Positions 33,921-44,459 of a stretch of 64,000 bases of DNA are shown piece after piece. Every line of letters starts with the position of its first letter. The first letter of the stretch is position 1. The stretch is from the NCBI RefSeq assembly GCF_001638985.1, contig NW_017265164.1, forward strand, positions 124,001-188,000, read 5' to 3'. A model generated the notes under the pieces. That model saw nothing but the letters and a program-made list of their open reading frames with translations, was not told the DNA's origin and ran no database searches. Made by a program: the position numbers and the translations under genes. This DNA comes from Phycomyces blakesleeanus NRRL 1555(-). Lineage: Eukaryota > Mucoromycota > Mucoromycetes > Mucorales > Phycomycetaceae.

Positions 33921-34222
33921 AGTTTGTTTTTGTTTTTGTTGTTTTTTTTTGGAGGGAGAAGTATATGTGTGTATGTGAGAGAAAGAGGAGGGGTAAGGGA
34001 ATCTGAATAAAGAAGAATATACCATTTGTTGTTGTCTGAAGATAATAGTAATAAGAACAGTAATAGTAATAGGAATAGGAATAGAAATAGTAAAATGAAA
34101 AATAAAAAAAAATAAAAGAGGTTGGATACAATACATACATACATACATACATACACACATACACGCCAAAAACTTACTAAAAAGAAATAAATAAATAAAT
34201 AAAAGGTAATGTTATAGTCTAA

Positions 34223-35479
34223 CTAAGCACGGTTTGGTGTTGTGGTCTCGATGACTTTAGAGGCTGCCTTTCGAAGTCTATTCATCACAGCCATGCCTTC
34301 TTGGGATTCAGAAACACCTTCGACAAAGATCAGATCAACCGAACGGCTATCCAATTCACGCAATGCCTTGAACATGCCTCTGGCCACTTGATCAGGATGC
34401 CCAAGACGACCCATCTGAAGAATCACACACTCGACACCGTCTGTCGTCATCTTGACCTCCTCCCATTGCTCATTTTCATCCTGTCCTGTGGTTCGCAGAA
34501 TTCCGATCCGCTTGATAGGATTACCAAAGGTCTGCTGTGCTGTCTTGACCTCATCCTTCCACATCTGTTCAAAGTTTCTTCTGAACTCTGGCTCGGATTC
34601 TTTTGTCTCCGAGTCTCGCTCCATCAAGATGACCTTTGCCTCGGGTGAATAATGACGATACTTCATTCCCGGTGTCGTGGGTGCCTGCTCAAGTGCACTA
34701 TCCACAAAATCCTTGCGATAGACCTGGAGCTTTTCCATACCTGGGATTGACCGCAGGGTTTCGTATGTCACTCCACCCGGCCGCAAGATCGCAGGCGGGT
34801 TGCGCAGTCCGTCCAGTACAGTGCTCTCGACACCTACGTTGCACGATCCACCATCGAGAATCATTGGGATTCTTCCCTGCAGATCATCAAACACATGGCT
34901 GGCCAGAGTTGGAGACGGCTTTCCGGATGAGTTTGCGGATGGTGCGGCCAAAGGAAATCCGCAGCCTTCGATCAAGGCACGTGCGACAGGGTGAGAAGGA
35001 AAACGGATTGCGACGGTGGGCTGGTTGCATGTCACGCTGGACGGGATGAGATCAGAAGTCGGCAGGATGATCGTCAGTGGTCCGGGCCAGCATTTTTTGA
35101 TCACTAGCAAGTAGATCTCAGGAACAATGCGGTTAGGCAACAGGTCCCTGAGCATCGAAAGGGATGACACATGTACAATCAGGGGGTTGTCTTGGGGGCG
35201 ATTCTTGGCTGAATAGATCTTCGAGACTGCATCGGCTGAGAGGGCATTTGCGGCAAGCCCATACACAGTTTCGGTGGGAATTCCAATAGCTTCGCCACGT
35301 TTCAGCCACTGAACGGCTTCGTCAATAGCGGCTTTGTCAGTCGGGTGAGTGATGAGTGTGCCGTTAGTTTCTTCAAGTGAAAAACTTGGCACAAAGTGTG
35401 AGGGATCGACGGCATAAACTGCTGTAGTGAACATTCTGGCCTGCAGTCCCGCGCGTGCAATAGAAACGACTGGGCGCAT
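34223..35479 (-). CDS. SUA5: Threonylcarbamoyl-AMP synthase (Sua5/YrdC)
   Basis: Single exon, 418 aa, close to the usual fungal Sua5 length. The YrdC/Sua5 catalytic domain (about residues 48-245) has IGIPTETVYGLAANAL, the basic cluster AKNRPQDNPLIVHV, CWPGPLTIILP, VAIRFPSHPVARALI and PLAAPSANSSGKPSPT. The Sua5 C-terminal domain starts after the linker motif PGMKYRHYSPEAKV (~270-285). The enzyme makes threonylcarbamoyl-adenylate from threonine, bicarbonate and ATP, the first step to the t6A37 modification of ANN-decoding tRNAs in cytosol and mitochondria. The Arg-containing N-terminus (MRPVVSIARAGLQARMF) could be a mitochondrial presequence, with Met16 as an alternative cytosolic start; that dual use is an inference. 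It is divergently arranged with the NVJ2-like gene across an 862-bp gap. Confidence 0.96.
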   Translation of the reverse strand: MRPVVSIARAGLQARMFTTAVYAVDPSHFVPSFSLEETNGTLITHPTDKAAIDEAVQWLKRGEAIGIPTETVYGLAANALSADAVSKIYSAKNRPQDNPLIVHVSSLSMLRDLLPNRIVPEIYLLVIKKCWPGPLTIILPTSDLIPSSVTCNQPTVAIRFPSHPVARALIEGCGFPLAAPSANSSGKPSPTLASHVFDDLQGRIPMILDGGSCNVGVESTVLDGLRNPPAILRPGGVTYETLRSIPGMEKLQVYRKDFVDSALEQAPTTPGMKYRHYSPEAKVILMERDSETKESEPEFRRNFEQMWKDEVKTAQQTFGNPIKRIGILRTTGQDENEQWEEVKMTTDGVECVILQMGRLGHPDQVARGMFKALRELDSRSVDLIFVEGVSESQEGMAVMNRLRKAASKVIETTTPNRA

Positions 35480-36341
35480 ACAAATTATATATTTTTTTTA
35501 AAAAAAAATAAATAAATAAATAAATAATTAATTAATTAATTAATTAATAAATTAATAATATAAATAAATAATTATATATTATATATTATGTCTATCTATC
35601 TATCTATCTATCTATCTATTTGTCTGTCTGTCTGTTCGGTCTGTCTATTTAATTATATTAATTATATTATTTATTTATATTATACTTAATTTACTCCTTA
35701 TTTGTTGTTTGTTGAGGCTCAAATCTTCCCAAAAGGACAACGCTAAGCCTCAGAAATGTTTACTCCGCGGAGTAATTTCATGCAGCGGGTGACGCAAAAT
35801 ATAAAGAGAGAGAAAGAAAGATCGAGAGGTAAAGAGAAAGAAATGAGAGAGTAATAAAAGGAGTACAATATTTATGTTTACTAAAGAAAAAGAGGAGAGG
35901 GGCCAAAAAATAAGCAAAAATAAATTGATCCCTTTTGTTGTTGTATTTTGTTGGCTAGTGCTATGAAAGTATTTTAGTTTTTTTTTCTTTACATATCAAA
36001 ATCATATTCTATATTCACACAAGCACCAAAGAAATCCATACTGACAAATACCACAGTCAAAACAAACCAAAAGACAAACAAAAACAACAACGACAAAAAG
36101 GAGGGGTTAAAGGGAGAATTGATTTAAATCAATATATTTATATATTGTGTATATAGACTATGAATATGAAATACAATATTATATATTGTGTGTATTTCTT
36201 TACAAAGAAGGGGGGGAATACAGTGGGGCTAGGTTTTCTATATATTTTATTTTATTTTATTTTATTTTGTTTTTATTCTATTTTATTTTATTTTATATTT
36301 TATTTTATTTTTCTTTCTTCTTCATTTTCACTTGACTTTTC
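35480..36341. other. Divergent promoter region SUA5 / NVJ2-like
   Basis: Shared upstream region of two divergent genes. Contents: a T8A9 tract at 35492-35508 immediately upstream of the SUA5 ATG, a TAAT-rich stretch, (TATC)n/(TGTC)n at 35592-35635, the palindrome at 35760-35775, a TGACGCAA word at 35788, purine tracts at 35808-35850, and TTTTA pentamer repeats at 36245-36310 before the NVJ2-like start. Confidence 0.6.
35760..35775. promoter_or_regulatory. Perfect palindrome TTACTCCGCGGAGTAA
   Basis: A 16-bp perfect palindrome in AT-rich DNA, 281 bp from the SUA5 start and 566 bp from the NVJ2-like start. Its core TCCGCGGA equals the yeast pleiotropic drug response element bound by Zn2Cys6 dimers such as Pdr1/Pdr3. 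A zinc-cluster factor site is a reasonable inference; which factor and which gene are unknown. Confidence 0.5.
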
Positions 36342-39071
36342 ATGACATTCTTAACACTCCTAGGCATTTATGTCTTTGGTGGACTGACTTTCCTCCCACT
36401 GCTTGCTATCCTGATATATGTCACACACGCGACAGAAAAACTCACTGTCGATCCTCCTCCACCAAAGCCTGTCACCAAAGACGTGTACGGACAGAGAGGA
36501 AACCAGGGCTGGATCCGGCTCACGACTCGTTACAAACCAAAGGATGCTGAGTCAAGTGGGCTTTTAGCAGGGATCCAGGCAGCATACCTGGGTCCACTCA
36601 ACCGACGATCCAAAGGCCTTGTTGTGGCCTATGGAGTCCTGAAGCATGGTGCATTGTTTCTCTATGAAGGATCTGACCAGCAGGAGCTGAGGCTGATTCT
36701 GCCAATGCACGACTACAGGGTCTCTCTCTACCCCGAAAACAAATCTGAGAGCGAGTTGTTTGGTCGGCACACTGCCATCCGGCTCAAGATCAGCCCGACC
36801 ACCACTTCTCCATCCAAACACACCACAATTGCTCAAAAGGACACCCACGAGGTTGACTACAGCTACTTACTCAACACCGATCTCTATCTGATGTGTGCCA
36901 GACCAGTCGACAAGGAGGACTGGCTGCTGGCCTTAACATCCGCCTCTGAGATGATGGCCGAATCCCCTGATAAGGCTCACATCGAGACCGTTGACCAGAC
37001 CCACTTTGATCCGCCTGCAATGCAAGCTCTGATAGGAACCGTCCATCAGGATGCAAATCACTACGAAATCCAGTGGCTCAACGCAATCATGGGTCGTCTG
37101 TTCCTAGGGATCTACCGCACCGAGTCCTTAAAGAAATATTGTCAGGATACTTTTACCACAAAATCCAAAAAAGCCCACTTGCCACATTTTCTAGGAGATC
37201 TGCATGTCAAGAGTGTTGATGTCGGCAAATCTATTCCATACATCACTCGACCCCGTCTATTGTCCCTCTCTCCTGAAGGCGATTTGCTAGCCGAGGCTCA
37301 TGTGGAGTACACCGGTGGGCTCTGTGTGGTGGTTGAGACCGACCTCAGCGTGTCTTACTCGTCTCTGATGAAGCCATTGCGAGTCCGGCTGGTCCTCTCA
37401 GTCCAGCTGAAACGGTTCGTCGGCAAGTTCAACATCAAGATCAAACCGCCTCCTTCAAACCGTTTCTGGCTCGGGTTCTGCGAAACTCCCGAGATGACCT
37501 GGGCCATCACCCCCGAAGTGTCCGACAAACAGATCAAATTGGCCATGGTGACTAACGCAATCGAATCAAAGATCCGTGATTTTATTGTCGAGACCATGGT
37601 GCTGCCCAACATGGAAGATTTTCCGTTTTGTTCGTCTGGCGGCAGAGGAGGAGTGTTTGGAGAGCGGATACCAAAACCAAGCATGTCTCCTTCGCCCTCA
37701 CAATCGTCTGTGTCCTTGTCGCCAAAAACTAGCACTTGTACTGGAAATGGAACTGGAACTGGAAATGGAACCAACATTGGTGGTATGACGGAAATCCGTC
37801 CAGAATCAGGAGATCGACATGCGTCTGCACCCGATATTTTGATAAACACTCCAAAGGCAGTGCGTAAACCAGTCCCCAAGGCGCCTCTGGATAACATGAA
37901 TTACAACATCAGTACCAATGCCAGTGCCAATACTAATGTCAATAATAATCCTACAGAATCATTTAGTGCAAGCAGTAGCAGTAGTAGCACCAGCTCTTCC
38001 AGCAGCACCAGTAGTGGAAGCAGCACAACCGTAAATGCGAGTGATACATCTCTAGTCTATTCCACCGAACCAGACAACGTCACTCTGGTTGAAGAATCTG
38101 CTGCTTCCGAGCTCTACTGGAGCTCGGACAGCCCGCATCCTACTACACCAGACCTCTTGTTTGACCAACCGTTTACAACACACGACTCATCAGCGCCTGA
38201 TCAGGCTCTAATATTTGATGATCCACCATATCCGCCACCTCAAACTGCAGCTGTCGATCAATCCACCCCTCCACGTTGGACATCGAGTTTCCGTCGCAAA
38301 CAATCAAAAAAGACTGACGATCTTGATGAACCGCTTATTGATTCCAACCAGCAGCAACCCAATCCACAACCTCACTTTAAGCAACAATCACAGATACAAT
38401 CACTAGTACTATCACAAGCACAGATACTAGCGCATATACAATCCCAAACACAATCAAAATCAAAATCAAAATCACAATCACAAGCACAAGCACAAGAACA
38501 AACACAAACACAGCATCAAAATCAGCATCAAAACCAAAACCAAAACCAAAACCAAAACCAAAATCAATATCAACTTCATCATCAATTCTATTCACAACCT
38601 CCTCTTCCTCCTCCTTTAGAAACCGAAGACAGCCAATCGATTGCATCCACCAAAAAGAGTCTGCTCAACAAAATCGGCGGCAGCTTCAAGTCCGAGACTG
38701 CCCATAGATCACTGACGAACAAAAAGAACACGCTCTATAGTGTGGCCGGCACACTTTTTCATAAACACAAGGATACTCACGAAGTGCGTAAGAAACGGAA
38801 CCAAGAGATGCAAGAAATCCATGCACGCAAGATGAGTGCATTTTCTAATCGTGTGGCAGATATGCAGCGTCGGTGCAGCAACGATATTCCTGCAACCAAA
38901 GTCACAATTAATAATAACAACAATAGCAACAATAATGGTATGACGGAACCAAGAGAAACGGCGGCTATAGTAGCAGTAGTGGAATCGACATTGGTAAAGT
39001 GTGCGTCTTCTCAGAAAATTGATTCTGTGGATTGGTTAGATGGTGAAGGGCACAAGCAAACAGCAATATAA
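36342..39071 (+). CDS. NVJ2: NVJ2/TEX2-like SMP-domain lipid-transfer protein
   Basis: Single exon, 909 aa. Residues 3-28 are one membrane-spanning segment (TLLGIYVFGGLTFLPLLAIL). A PH-like domain spans about 50-205 (GWIRLTTRYKP, GVLKHGALFLYEG, CARPVDKEDWLLALTSA). The SMP tubular lipid-binding domain spans about 240-428 (NHYEIQWLNAIMGRLF, PHFLGDLHVKSVDVGKSIPY, GEFD-like GDLLAEAHVEYTGG, FWLGFCETPEMTWAITPEV). The C-terminal half is disordered: Ser-rich, then strongly Gln-rich with hexanucleotide CAAAAC/CAAAAT-type repeats (~690-760), then basic. TM-PH-SMP is the architecture of yeast Nvj2 and animal TEX2, ER proteins that transfer lipid (ceramide, diacylglycerol) at contact sites with Golgi, vacuole or endolysosome. 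The expanded Gln-rich tail is unusual; its role is unknown. Confidence 0.9.
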   Translation: MTFLTLLGIYVFGGLTFLPLLAILIYVTHATEKLTVDPPPPKPVTKDVYGQRGNQGWIRLTTRYKPKDAESSGLLAGIQAAYLGPLNRRSKGLVVAYGVLKHGALFLYEGSDQQELRLILPMHDYRVSLYPENKSESELFGRHTAIRLKISPTTTSPSKHTTIAQKDTHEVDYSYLLNTDLYLMCARPVDKEDWLLALTSASEMMAESPDKAHIETVDQTHFDPPAMQALIGTVHQDANHYEIQWLNAIMGRLFLGIYRTESLKKYCQDTFTTKSKKAHLPHFLGDLHVKSVDVGKSIPYITRPRLLSLSPEGDLLAEAHVEYTGGLCVVVETDLSVSYSSLMKPLRVRLVLSVQLKRFVGKFNIKIKPPPSNRFWLGFCETPEMTWAITPEVSDKQIKLAMVTNAIESKIRDFIVETMVLPNMEDFPFCSSGGRGGVFGERIPKPSMSPSPSQSSVSLSPKTSTCTGNGTGTGNGTNIGGMTEIRPESGDRHASAPDILINTPKAVRKPVPKAPLDNMNYNISTNASANTNVNNNPTESFSASSSSSSTSSSSSTSSGSSTTVNASDTSLVYSTEPDNVTLVEESAASELYWSSDSPHPTTPDLLFDQPFTTHDSSAPDQALIFDDPPYPPPQTAAVDQSTPPRWTSSFRRKQSKKTDDLDEPLIDSNQQQPNPQPHFKQQSQIQSLVLSQAQILAHIQSQTQSKSKSKSQSQAQAQEQTQTQHQNQHQNQNQNQNQNQNQYQLHHQFYSQPPLPPPLETEDSQSIASTKKSLLNKIGGSFKSETAHRSLTNKKNTLYSVAGTLFHKHKDTHEVRKKRNQEMQEIHARKMSAFSNRVADMQRRCSNDIPATKVTINNNNNSNNNGMTEPRETAAIVAVVESTLVKCASSQKIDSVDWLDGEGHKQTAI

Positions 39072-39392
39072 TATACTATACTATACTACAATAAAATACA
39101 ATACAATATAATTTAAAAGTTATAAAAACAACATAAACTTACGACCACGACAATACCCATAACCATAGCAACCAAAAGCCACATATTTATATTTAATAAA
39201 TAAATAAAAAGTTGATTATGATGATGGATATATTGTCTTTATATATATATTAAAATAAAGGAAAAAGAGAACGAGAAAAGGGAGAAATGTAGAAATGGAA
39301 GGAGAGAGATATCGAAATAAAGAAAGAGAGGTATGATAAAGAAGGATTTTTTTTATATATATATGGTAACATAAAGAAGAATGATAAAGAAG

Positions 39393-39423
<31 letters not shown>

Positions 39424-39680
39424 AGGATCGAGATTATGTTTTTGTTTTGTTTTGTCCTAATTTGTATTGTATTGTATTGTATTGTCTTTTGATGATAAAG
39501 AAGCAGGCTTGTTATCGTTGATGACGGTCGGTTATTGGTATTGTTGTTGAAAGCTCGGTTTATATAAAAGATGTGTACCGTCGAGTATGGTAACAAGAGA
39601 AATGTGTGTGTGTGTATGTGTGTGTACAATGAAAGAAAGAAAGAAAGAAAGAAAAGAAAAGAAAGAAAGAAATGGGGGAT
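39072..39680. other. Convergent 3' region
   Basis: Between the converging NVJ2-like and coiled-coil genes. Low-complexity DNA: ACTAT/ACAAT repeats at 39073-39110, (TA)n at 39394-39416, (TTGTA)n at 39463-39485, (TG)n at 39606-39626 and (GAAA)n at 39632-39672. No gene is seen. Confidence 0.5.
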
Positions 39681-41473
39681 TTAAAGATCATCTATGTTAA
39701 TCAAAGAAGAAACCTTGCCACTATTGATTTCGGTTTCAACCTCACGCAACAATGCTTCTTCATCTTCATCAATATGACCAGAATTATTTTTGATGACATT
39801 GATACCATTAAGTAAATCGATGTTTTGTTTCACCAGACTCTTGGTGACATATACAGGTTGTGGATTAACAGGTGCCTTTTTGAGGATAGTCAAGGGCTGG
39901 GGTGCTGGCCAGGACACGGCTTGGGTTGGTGCAAATCTGGCATTCCAGCTGTCTGCCAATCCACCTCGACTTCCCTTTTCCGAGCCCGGGGATGTTAGGG
40001 CCCCAGAAGATGAGATTGAGGACATGGATGAGGCACGGGAGCCGTGACGGACTGGATTGTGAGGAGAGATTGGAATATTGGTAGGTGAGACACGATGGGT
40101 GTGTTCGATTTGTTCGACTTCGTTTAATAATCGTTCGATTGCATCGTTCATTGTGGCTTCTAGTTTTTTATGGTCTTGTTCGACTGTGTGTTTTGGGGGA
40201 GTTGGAGGGGCCCGTAACTCTTCTGGTTGCTTTGGTGCCTGGTGTTTGAGTCTTTCTTCTTCACGCACTCTTTCTAGCTGTAACTGATGGACCAATGAGA
40301 TTCGGTCCAGAGATTCCTTTTGGGTACGTTCAAGAGTTTCTTTCTCAGTCCGCAGCTGTCGCTGCAACTCTTTTTGGGCCTAGAATAGTAAGAGAGAGAA
40401 AAAAAGGGATTTGTTGTTATGATTTTTATTTTTATTATTATTATTATTGTTAATGAGTTAAATTTGGCAAGTGTCAAATATAGTCATTATTATTGTCATC
40501 GTCATAATCAGTATGAATATGAACATTAAAAATATTTGACCCTTTTTTTAACTCACCTCTAGTTCTTGGCGTAATTGAGTTACGACTTCTAGTGTGTAAT
40601 TGTGTTGATCCTTGTGAGTTTTTAACTGGGTTGTTAATTGGTTGATCTGAGCTGCCTGTTGTTCGATACATTGACGCTGTTCATCGTTCTACAAAACAAA
40701 ACAAAAAGAAATTGAGAAAGGGAAAGGGAGGTGGTCAAGCATGTGCCAGAAAAAAAAGTATAATTGAATATGATGAAAATAACGTATGTGTCTGTGTAAA
40801 TGTGTGTGGTTTCATTTCTGTGATACGGATTACTAGCAAAAAAAGGAAGAGTTCCCGAGCCACAGAAGTTCTTTGAAAGAATCATCATAATAATAAAGAT
40901 ATTCTTTGGGAATTTTTTTTTTTTTACCTTTTGACGTTCTTTCTCAAGACTATCTTTAATTTGGGCAATAGAAGAAGGTACTCGTTTTTGAACTGCCGGG
41001 CGTCCGATAGTATTAATAGCGCTAGTAGGAGTAGTTTGATTTGTAGTTGTAGTTGGATTTTGATTTGCATTTGCATTTGTGTTTGTGTTTGTGTTTGTGT
41101 TTACAGCAGTGTTATTAAGAGTAGTATTAGTATTGATGGGTGGTGTTGTTGTGGCGGGCTTTGGGGCTGCATGAACTATACTGGTCGGGACCCGTGATTT
41201 TGAGGGTATTAATGTTGGTGGTTTTGGCTTTGGGATGGAGGGGGAAGGGGTTCTGGAGAGAAAGTGTTTGACGGGAACTGGTAAAAGGGTTGGTCTTCCG
41301 GTAATGTTTGAGGTTGTACTGGATAGTCTGGCATGGTTGGCTGGCTTGATAGGAATGCGAGTCGGACGGGTGGATACTGGACGGGCTATCCGGTGGCCAG
41401 CCGAGAGCGGTGATGCCCTTGGTTTGGCTGTAATCAAAGATGGTTGAGGGACAGGGGAAGGTATACAAGACAT
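39681..41473 (-). CDS. Proline/threonine-rich coiled-coil protein of unknown function, three exons
   Basis: Exons 41473-40928, 40688-40557, 40379-39681; GT-AG introns in phase 0, 458 aa. The start is the ATG opening MSCIPSPVPQPS. Residues 1-165 are Pro/Arg/Thr-rich and probably disordered (RPTRIPIKPANHARLS), with an Asn-Thr repeat. A long coiled coil runs from about 165 to 280 (IAQIKDSLEKERQ, QQAAQINQLTTQLKTHKDQ, QLRTEKETLERTQKE, QLERVREEERLKHQ). A Ser/Pro-rich linker follows, and the acidic C-terminus EEALLREVETEINS ends SLINIDDL. The layout is like cytoskeletal or vesicle-tether adaptors, but I do not recognise the family and propose no function. Confidence 0.78.
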
Positions 41474-41529
41474 CAAAATATCAAGCAAGTATCAAGAACA
41501 AAAATAAAATAAAAAGCAGAGAGAGGGAA

Positions 41530-41568
<39 letters not shown>

Positions 41569-42162
41569 AAAATGTTACAAGTTTCAATATTTTTTTTAAA
41601 GAAATAATTATAATTTTTATATATCAAGGGGTTTCACTAATTCTGGATGCTTGACTTTTTGGATCTAGCGGTACTTTAAGCACCAACCAATGATAATCAA
41701 TAACCAAAACAGACCATTGAGTACCATTAATATCTCTTTGGCTGGAATGTTTTCTTTCATATACGTCAGAATACACATAACAGTGCTTCCAACAAAGCAA
41801 TCTCGTAGCCAATCAAAATTGAAGTCTTGGAAAGTCAAGATCAATTTCGTATTTTTAGAATCCAAGTTGCTAGCTTAGAAACCATGCCCGTATTTGGCAC
41901 TCGAAAAAATAATAATCTAAAAATTGGAGCAAACATTTTTGTTCTCTTTTCAATCTTTACAATATGACATGTTCAAAAGGTTTTATATAAAAACAATTGT
42001 CTTGAGCCCATAGACTTACATACATTGTTGACCACAGTTTAAACGTATTGTCGAGACAATTGCAACATATCATGAAATATTTTGAAAAAAAATATAGCCT
42101 TCAATTAATCTTCCCTGACTTGTTCAATGCCAATTGAAAATATTATATAAATATATAAATAT
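41474..42162. other. Intergenic stretch
   Basis: Upstream of the coiled-coil gene: (GA)n at 41540-41567 and AT-rich sequence. A minus-strand frame at 41624-41865 (starting MDSKNTKLILTFQDF, with a hydrophobic C-terminal half) is unassigned and weak. No gene is supported. Confidence 0.4.
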
Positions 42163-42486
42163 GAGCTTATTGGCGAATTGTGCGTGTCTTGACGAGTCTG
42201 CGTTTGGTATAAGCATGAAACATTCACGAGATTGCTACAAAAGATGTTACTCATGCTATTGTTATCAGACCTACTACGAGAGCAAATCCAGTGTCTATAT
42301 CAAGCGCTATTTTTGCTAAAGGCTTGATAACAGCTGGTGTGAAAAAAGAAAAACCTTAGACTTGCTAAGAAGAGAAACCCTGATGGTCATACAGCCACAG
42401 GAAAAAAAACCGTTCGATCTATTAAACCTAAGGAATTCATGAGAGAAATAATGGCATATATTCAACATGCAACTGTTTATCAGTAA
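42163..42486 (+). pseudogene. IS630/Tc1-type DDE transposase fragment
   Basis: Starts NCACLDESAFGISMKHSRDC, matching the LDESAF block around a catalytic Asp of DDE_3-type transposases. After a frame change it continues THAIVIRPTTRANPV and SSAIFAKGLITAGVKKEKP, then, after a stop and another shift, LAKKRNPDGHTATGKKTVRS and KPKEFMREIMAYIQHA to TAA at 42484-42486. At least two frameshifts and a stop make it dead. The N-terminal DNA-binding region and the rest of the catalytic domain are not found next to it. Confidence 0.75.
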
Positions 42487-42520
42487 TAATAGCTAAAACC
42501 TTCAACCTGCAAATAAAAGA

Positions 42521-42790
42521 TCAATACTTGGCATGACCTCCTTTGGCCTCAATTACTGCCTGGTATCGATATTATGTGCTATCTGCCAGAACTAATGCAA
42601 ATTTGACACCTATCTTTTTCTTTTCACTCTAATTGCACTAAAGCCTACAAATTATAAACGTTATTTATACTGGCCACCTAATCATTCATATGCTCTCTCA
42701 AGAGAGAGCGTACCATCAGAAAGACTCAATAGGGCTTAGATCCATGATATGAGCGATGTATATATATTTTTTTGATTAAGACATGTCTTG
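42521..42790 (-). pseudogene. Tc1/mariner-type transposase C-terminal relic
   Basis: Read on the minus strand, DLSPIESF at 42742-42719 corresponds to the universal Tc1 motif DLNPIE(N/S)FW, with TGA in place of the first Trp codon. The end AVIEAKGGHAKY with its stop at 42523-42521 matches the usual C-terminus of Tc1-like transposases. Several stops and a shift lie between. It converges tail-to-tail with the IS630/Tc1 fragment 35 bp away, so two elements, or two halves of a rearranged one, meet here. Confidence 0.75.
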
Positions 42791-44050
42791 CATATTGAAT
42801 ACAATTGAAAAGAAAAACTGGAGGGAAAACAATGCTTTTAACTTTTTTTTTGGTCATTTTTGACCGTGAGTGTATCAAGTCGCCGAAAAATCATATATAC
42901 ATCTAAAGTGGTGCTCCCTCAATATGTGTCTCGAAAATTGCTTTGAATTCTTTGGATCTGAGCTACAGGAAGGTCGACCATCTTGTTAAAAAAAAGTAAA
43001 GAAAAGACCATATCAGTCCGGACACAGGTCTACAGGGAGGGCGAAAAGTAATTTGTCATTTGAACTTCCAGCCACATAAAGATATATGGCCAAAGTTTCA
43101 AATCACAAAAAGCATTATGTTTATGTTTATATTCATTAGGTACTTTGGACAACAACATTTTTTTTAAAAAGAAATTAATCTTTCTTGTTTGTAGAGAGCT
43201 TTGTGCCCAAAAGAGTTGGTGAGCCTTTATTGCTACGAAGCAAAAGAAGACGTCACTGATTTTGTTTTGCACTTCCTCAAGTGAGAGATAGCGAAAGCCC
43301 AAGAAAGCGGTTCCAGTAGACATGTCTTTGCAAAAATATGAGCAGAGATTTACCGAGAGAAAGAAATGGTTCTGGCCGAGACCTGAGGAGAAACTGTGGA
43401 CTCATTATTATGCGCTAAGGAATGATCAGGTTTCAGTGGAAGGATGGAAATAAGAGCAAGAGAGGTGAATTAGATGAGGGACATAGAAGGAGACTAATAC
43501 ATATTGACCAGCTCTTCACGCTATCCTTTTCAACTAAAGACAAATGCGAAAGGTCCGTGGACCCCTAAATTTTACTGATTAACAGAAAATTTATTAACCT
43601 CGAATTTCTTTTATTTTTAAATGAAAAACACTGCATATCAATTGATAAATTAATAAACTAATAGCGAGCGAGCTAGTAAGTCACTAATTATGTCAGTAAA
43701 TGAGTGGGGCAGTAAGTGAGTGAATGAGAAATAATACAGAGAACCCCCCTTCTTTTCTTTTCTTTTCTTTGTATTTTTCTTATTAATTCTTTCACATTTA
43801 CCGTTTTAGACGCTTGTCCACAACCCAACTAAACTTGATTGATCACATGACAAAAAATCCTTGGATTCGCAAGTCACTGCTCTCATTCTAATTCTTTTTT
43901 TTTTCCTATTTCATCACCATAAATCATCATCATCATTATCATAATTTCTTTATTTCTTTATTTATCTATTTATTGATATTTTCCTTTTTGTTAGAAAATA
44001 TATAATATAAATACAATAACCTATAAAATAAAATAAAAATAAAAATAAAG
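42791..44050. other. Relic-rich intergenic stretch
   Basis: Probably includes the remainder of the Tc1 relic. A T8A5 tract lies at 43158. GGTCCGTGGACCCCTAAATT near 43552-43572 resembles an element end, but I could not pair it with a partner. AGTAAGTGAGTGAATGAG repeats at 43665-43730 and CTTTT repeats at 43752-43770. The last ~100 bp would be the MICOS13-like promoter. A minus-strand frame at 43030-43323 is unassigned. Confidence 0.4.
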
Positions 44051-44459
44051 ATGTCCAAAACAATTTCTTTGTTGGCAGGTGTTATTGCCGTCTCTGCAAT
44101 CACCTACAAATACACCAATGATATTCAACACGACCGTCAAGCACTTCGACAGCGTATCAACGGAGGTCCCATAAAGACCCAGGATGTCAACACCCTTGAA
44201 CCTTTACCTATTGTCACTCAATCTCAAGTCTACCTTTCCCAACGACTCATTCCTTCGCGTAAGATAAACCATCTCAAAGATATATTTATATATTTATATA
44301 TTTGTCTTTTTTGTTGTTGTTGTTGTTGTCGTTAATACAGTCAAGGATTCATGGAATGCTCATGTAACAAAAGCTGCTCATGCTGTCATCTACTCTGACG
44401 CTCCCAACAAGATCAAGAAGTTCTGGGTTAAGAATGTTCTTGGCAATCGTGTCGATTAA
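44051..44459 (+). CDS. MICOS13/QIL1-MIC12-like subunit, two exons
   Basis: Exon 1 44051-44258, GT-AG intron 44259-44340, exon 2 44341-44459; 108 aa. Residues 5-20 form one hydrophobic segment (ISLLAGVIAVSAITY), followed by a polar linker, QVYLSQRLIP and the block LKDSWNAHVTKAAHAV. That block aligns with the DSWNAG region of human MICOS13 and fungal Mic12/Aim5, and the C-terminus is KKFWVKNVLGN. Relatives sit in the mitochondrial inner membrane and bridge the two halves of the MICOS complex at cristae junctions. Length and topology fit. The family is small and diverged, so the assignment rests on one motif plus architecture. It is the only ordinary gene inside the 41.5-50.4 kb relic zone. Confidence 0.65.

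Larger units (their letters stand above)
29241..34222. other. Five-kilobase gene-free stretch
   Basis: No convincing gene. Contents: G15 tracts at 29380, 32916 and 33906; (TTGAA)n at 29602-29633; the inverted-repeat element at 29841-30446; a hairpin at 30454-30498; ACAAAT and CAATAC hexamer arrays at 30967-31070; T(n)A(n) tracts at 31450, 32136 and 33759; (GA)n at 32863-32881; (ATAC)n at about 34130-34155. A 69-codon frame at 31543-31752 and a 71-codon frame at 32094-32309 are unassigned and weak. The right end should include the 3' flank of SUA5. Confidence 0.5.

Noticed and set aside
33483..34169. Overlapping hydrophobic ORFs on both strands
   Set aside because: They derive from T-rich and CATA-repeat DNA; residues such as repeated MYVC come from a tetranucleotide array.
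43552..43572. GGTCCGTGGACCCCTAAATT as a Tc1 terminal repeat
   Set aside because: No inverted partner could be found on the other side of the relics.
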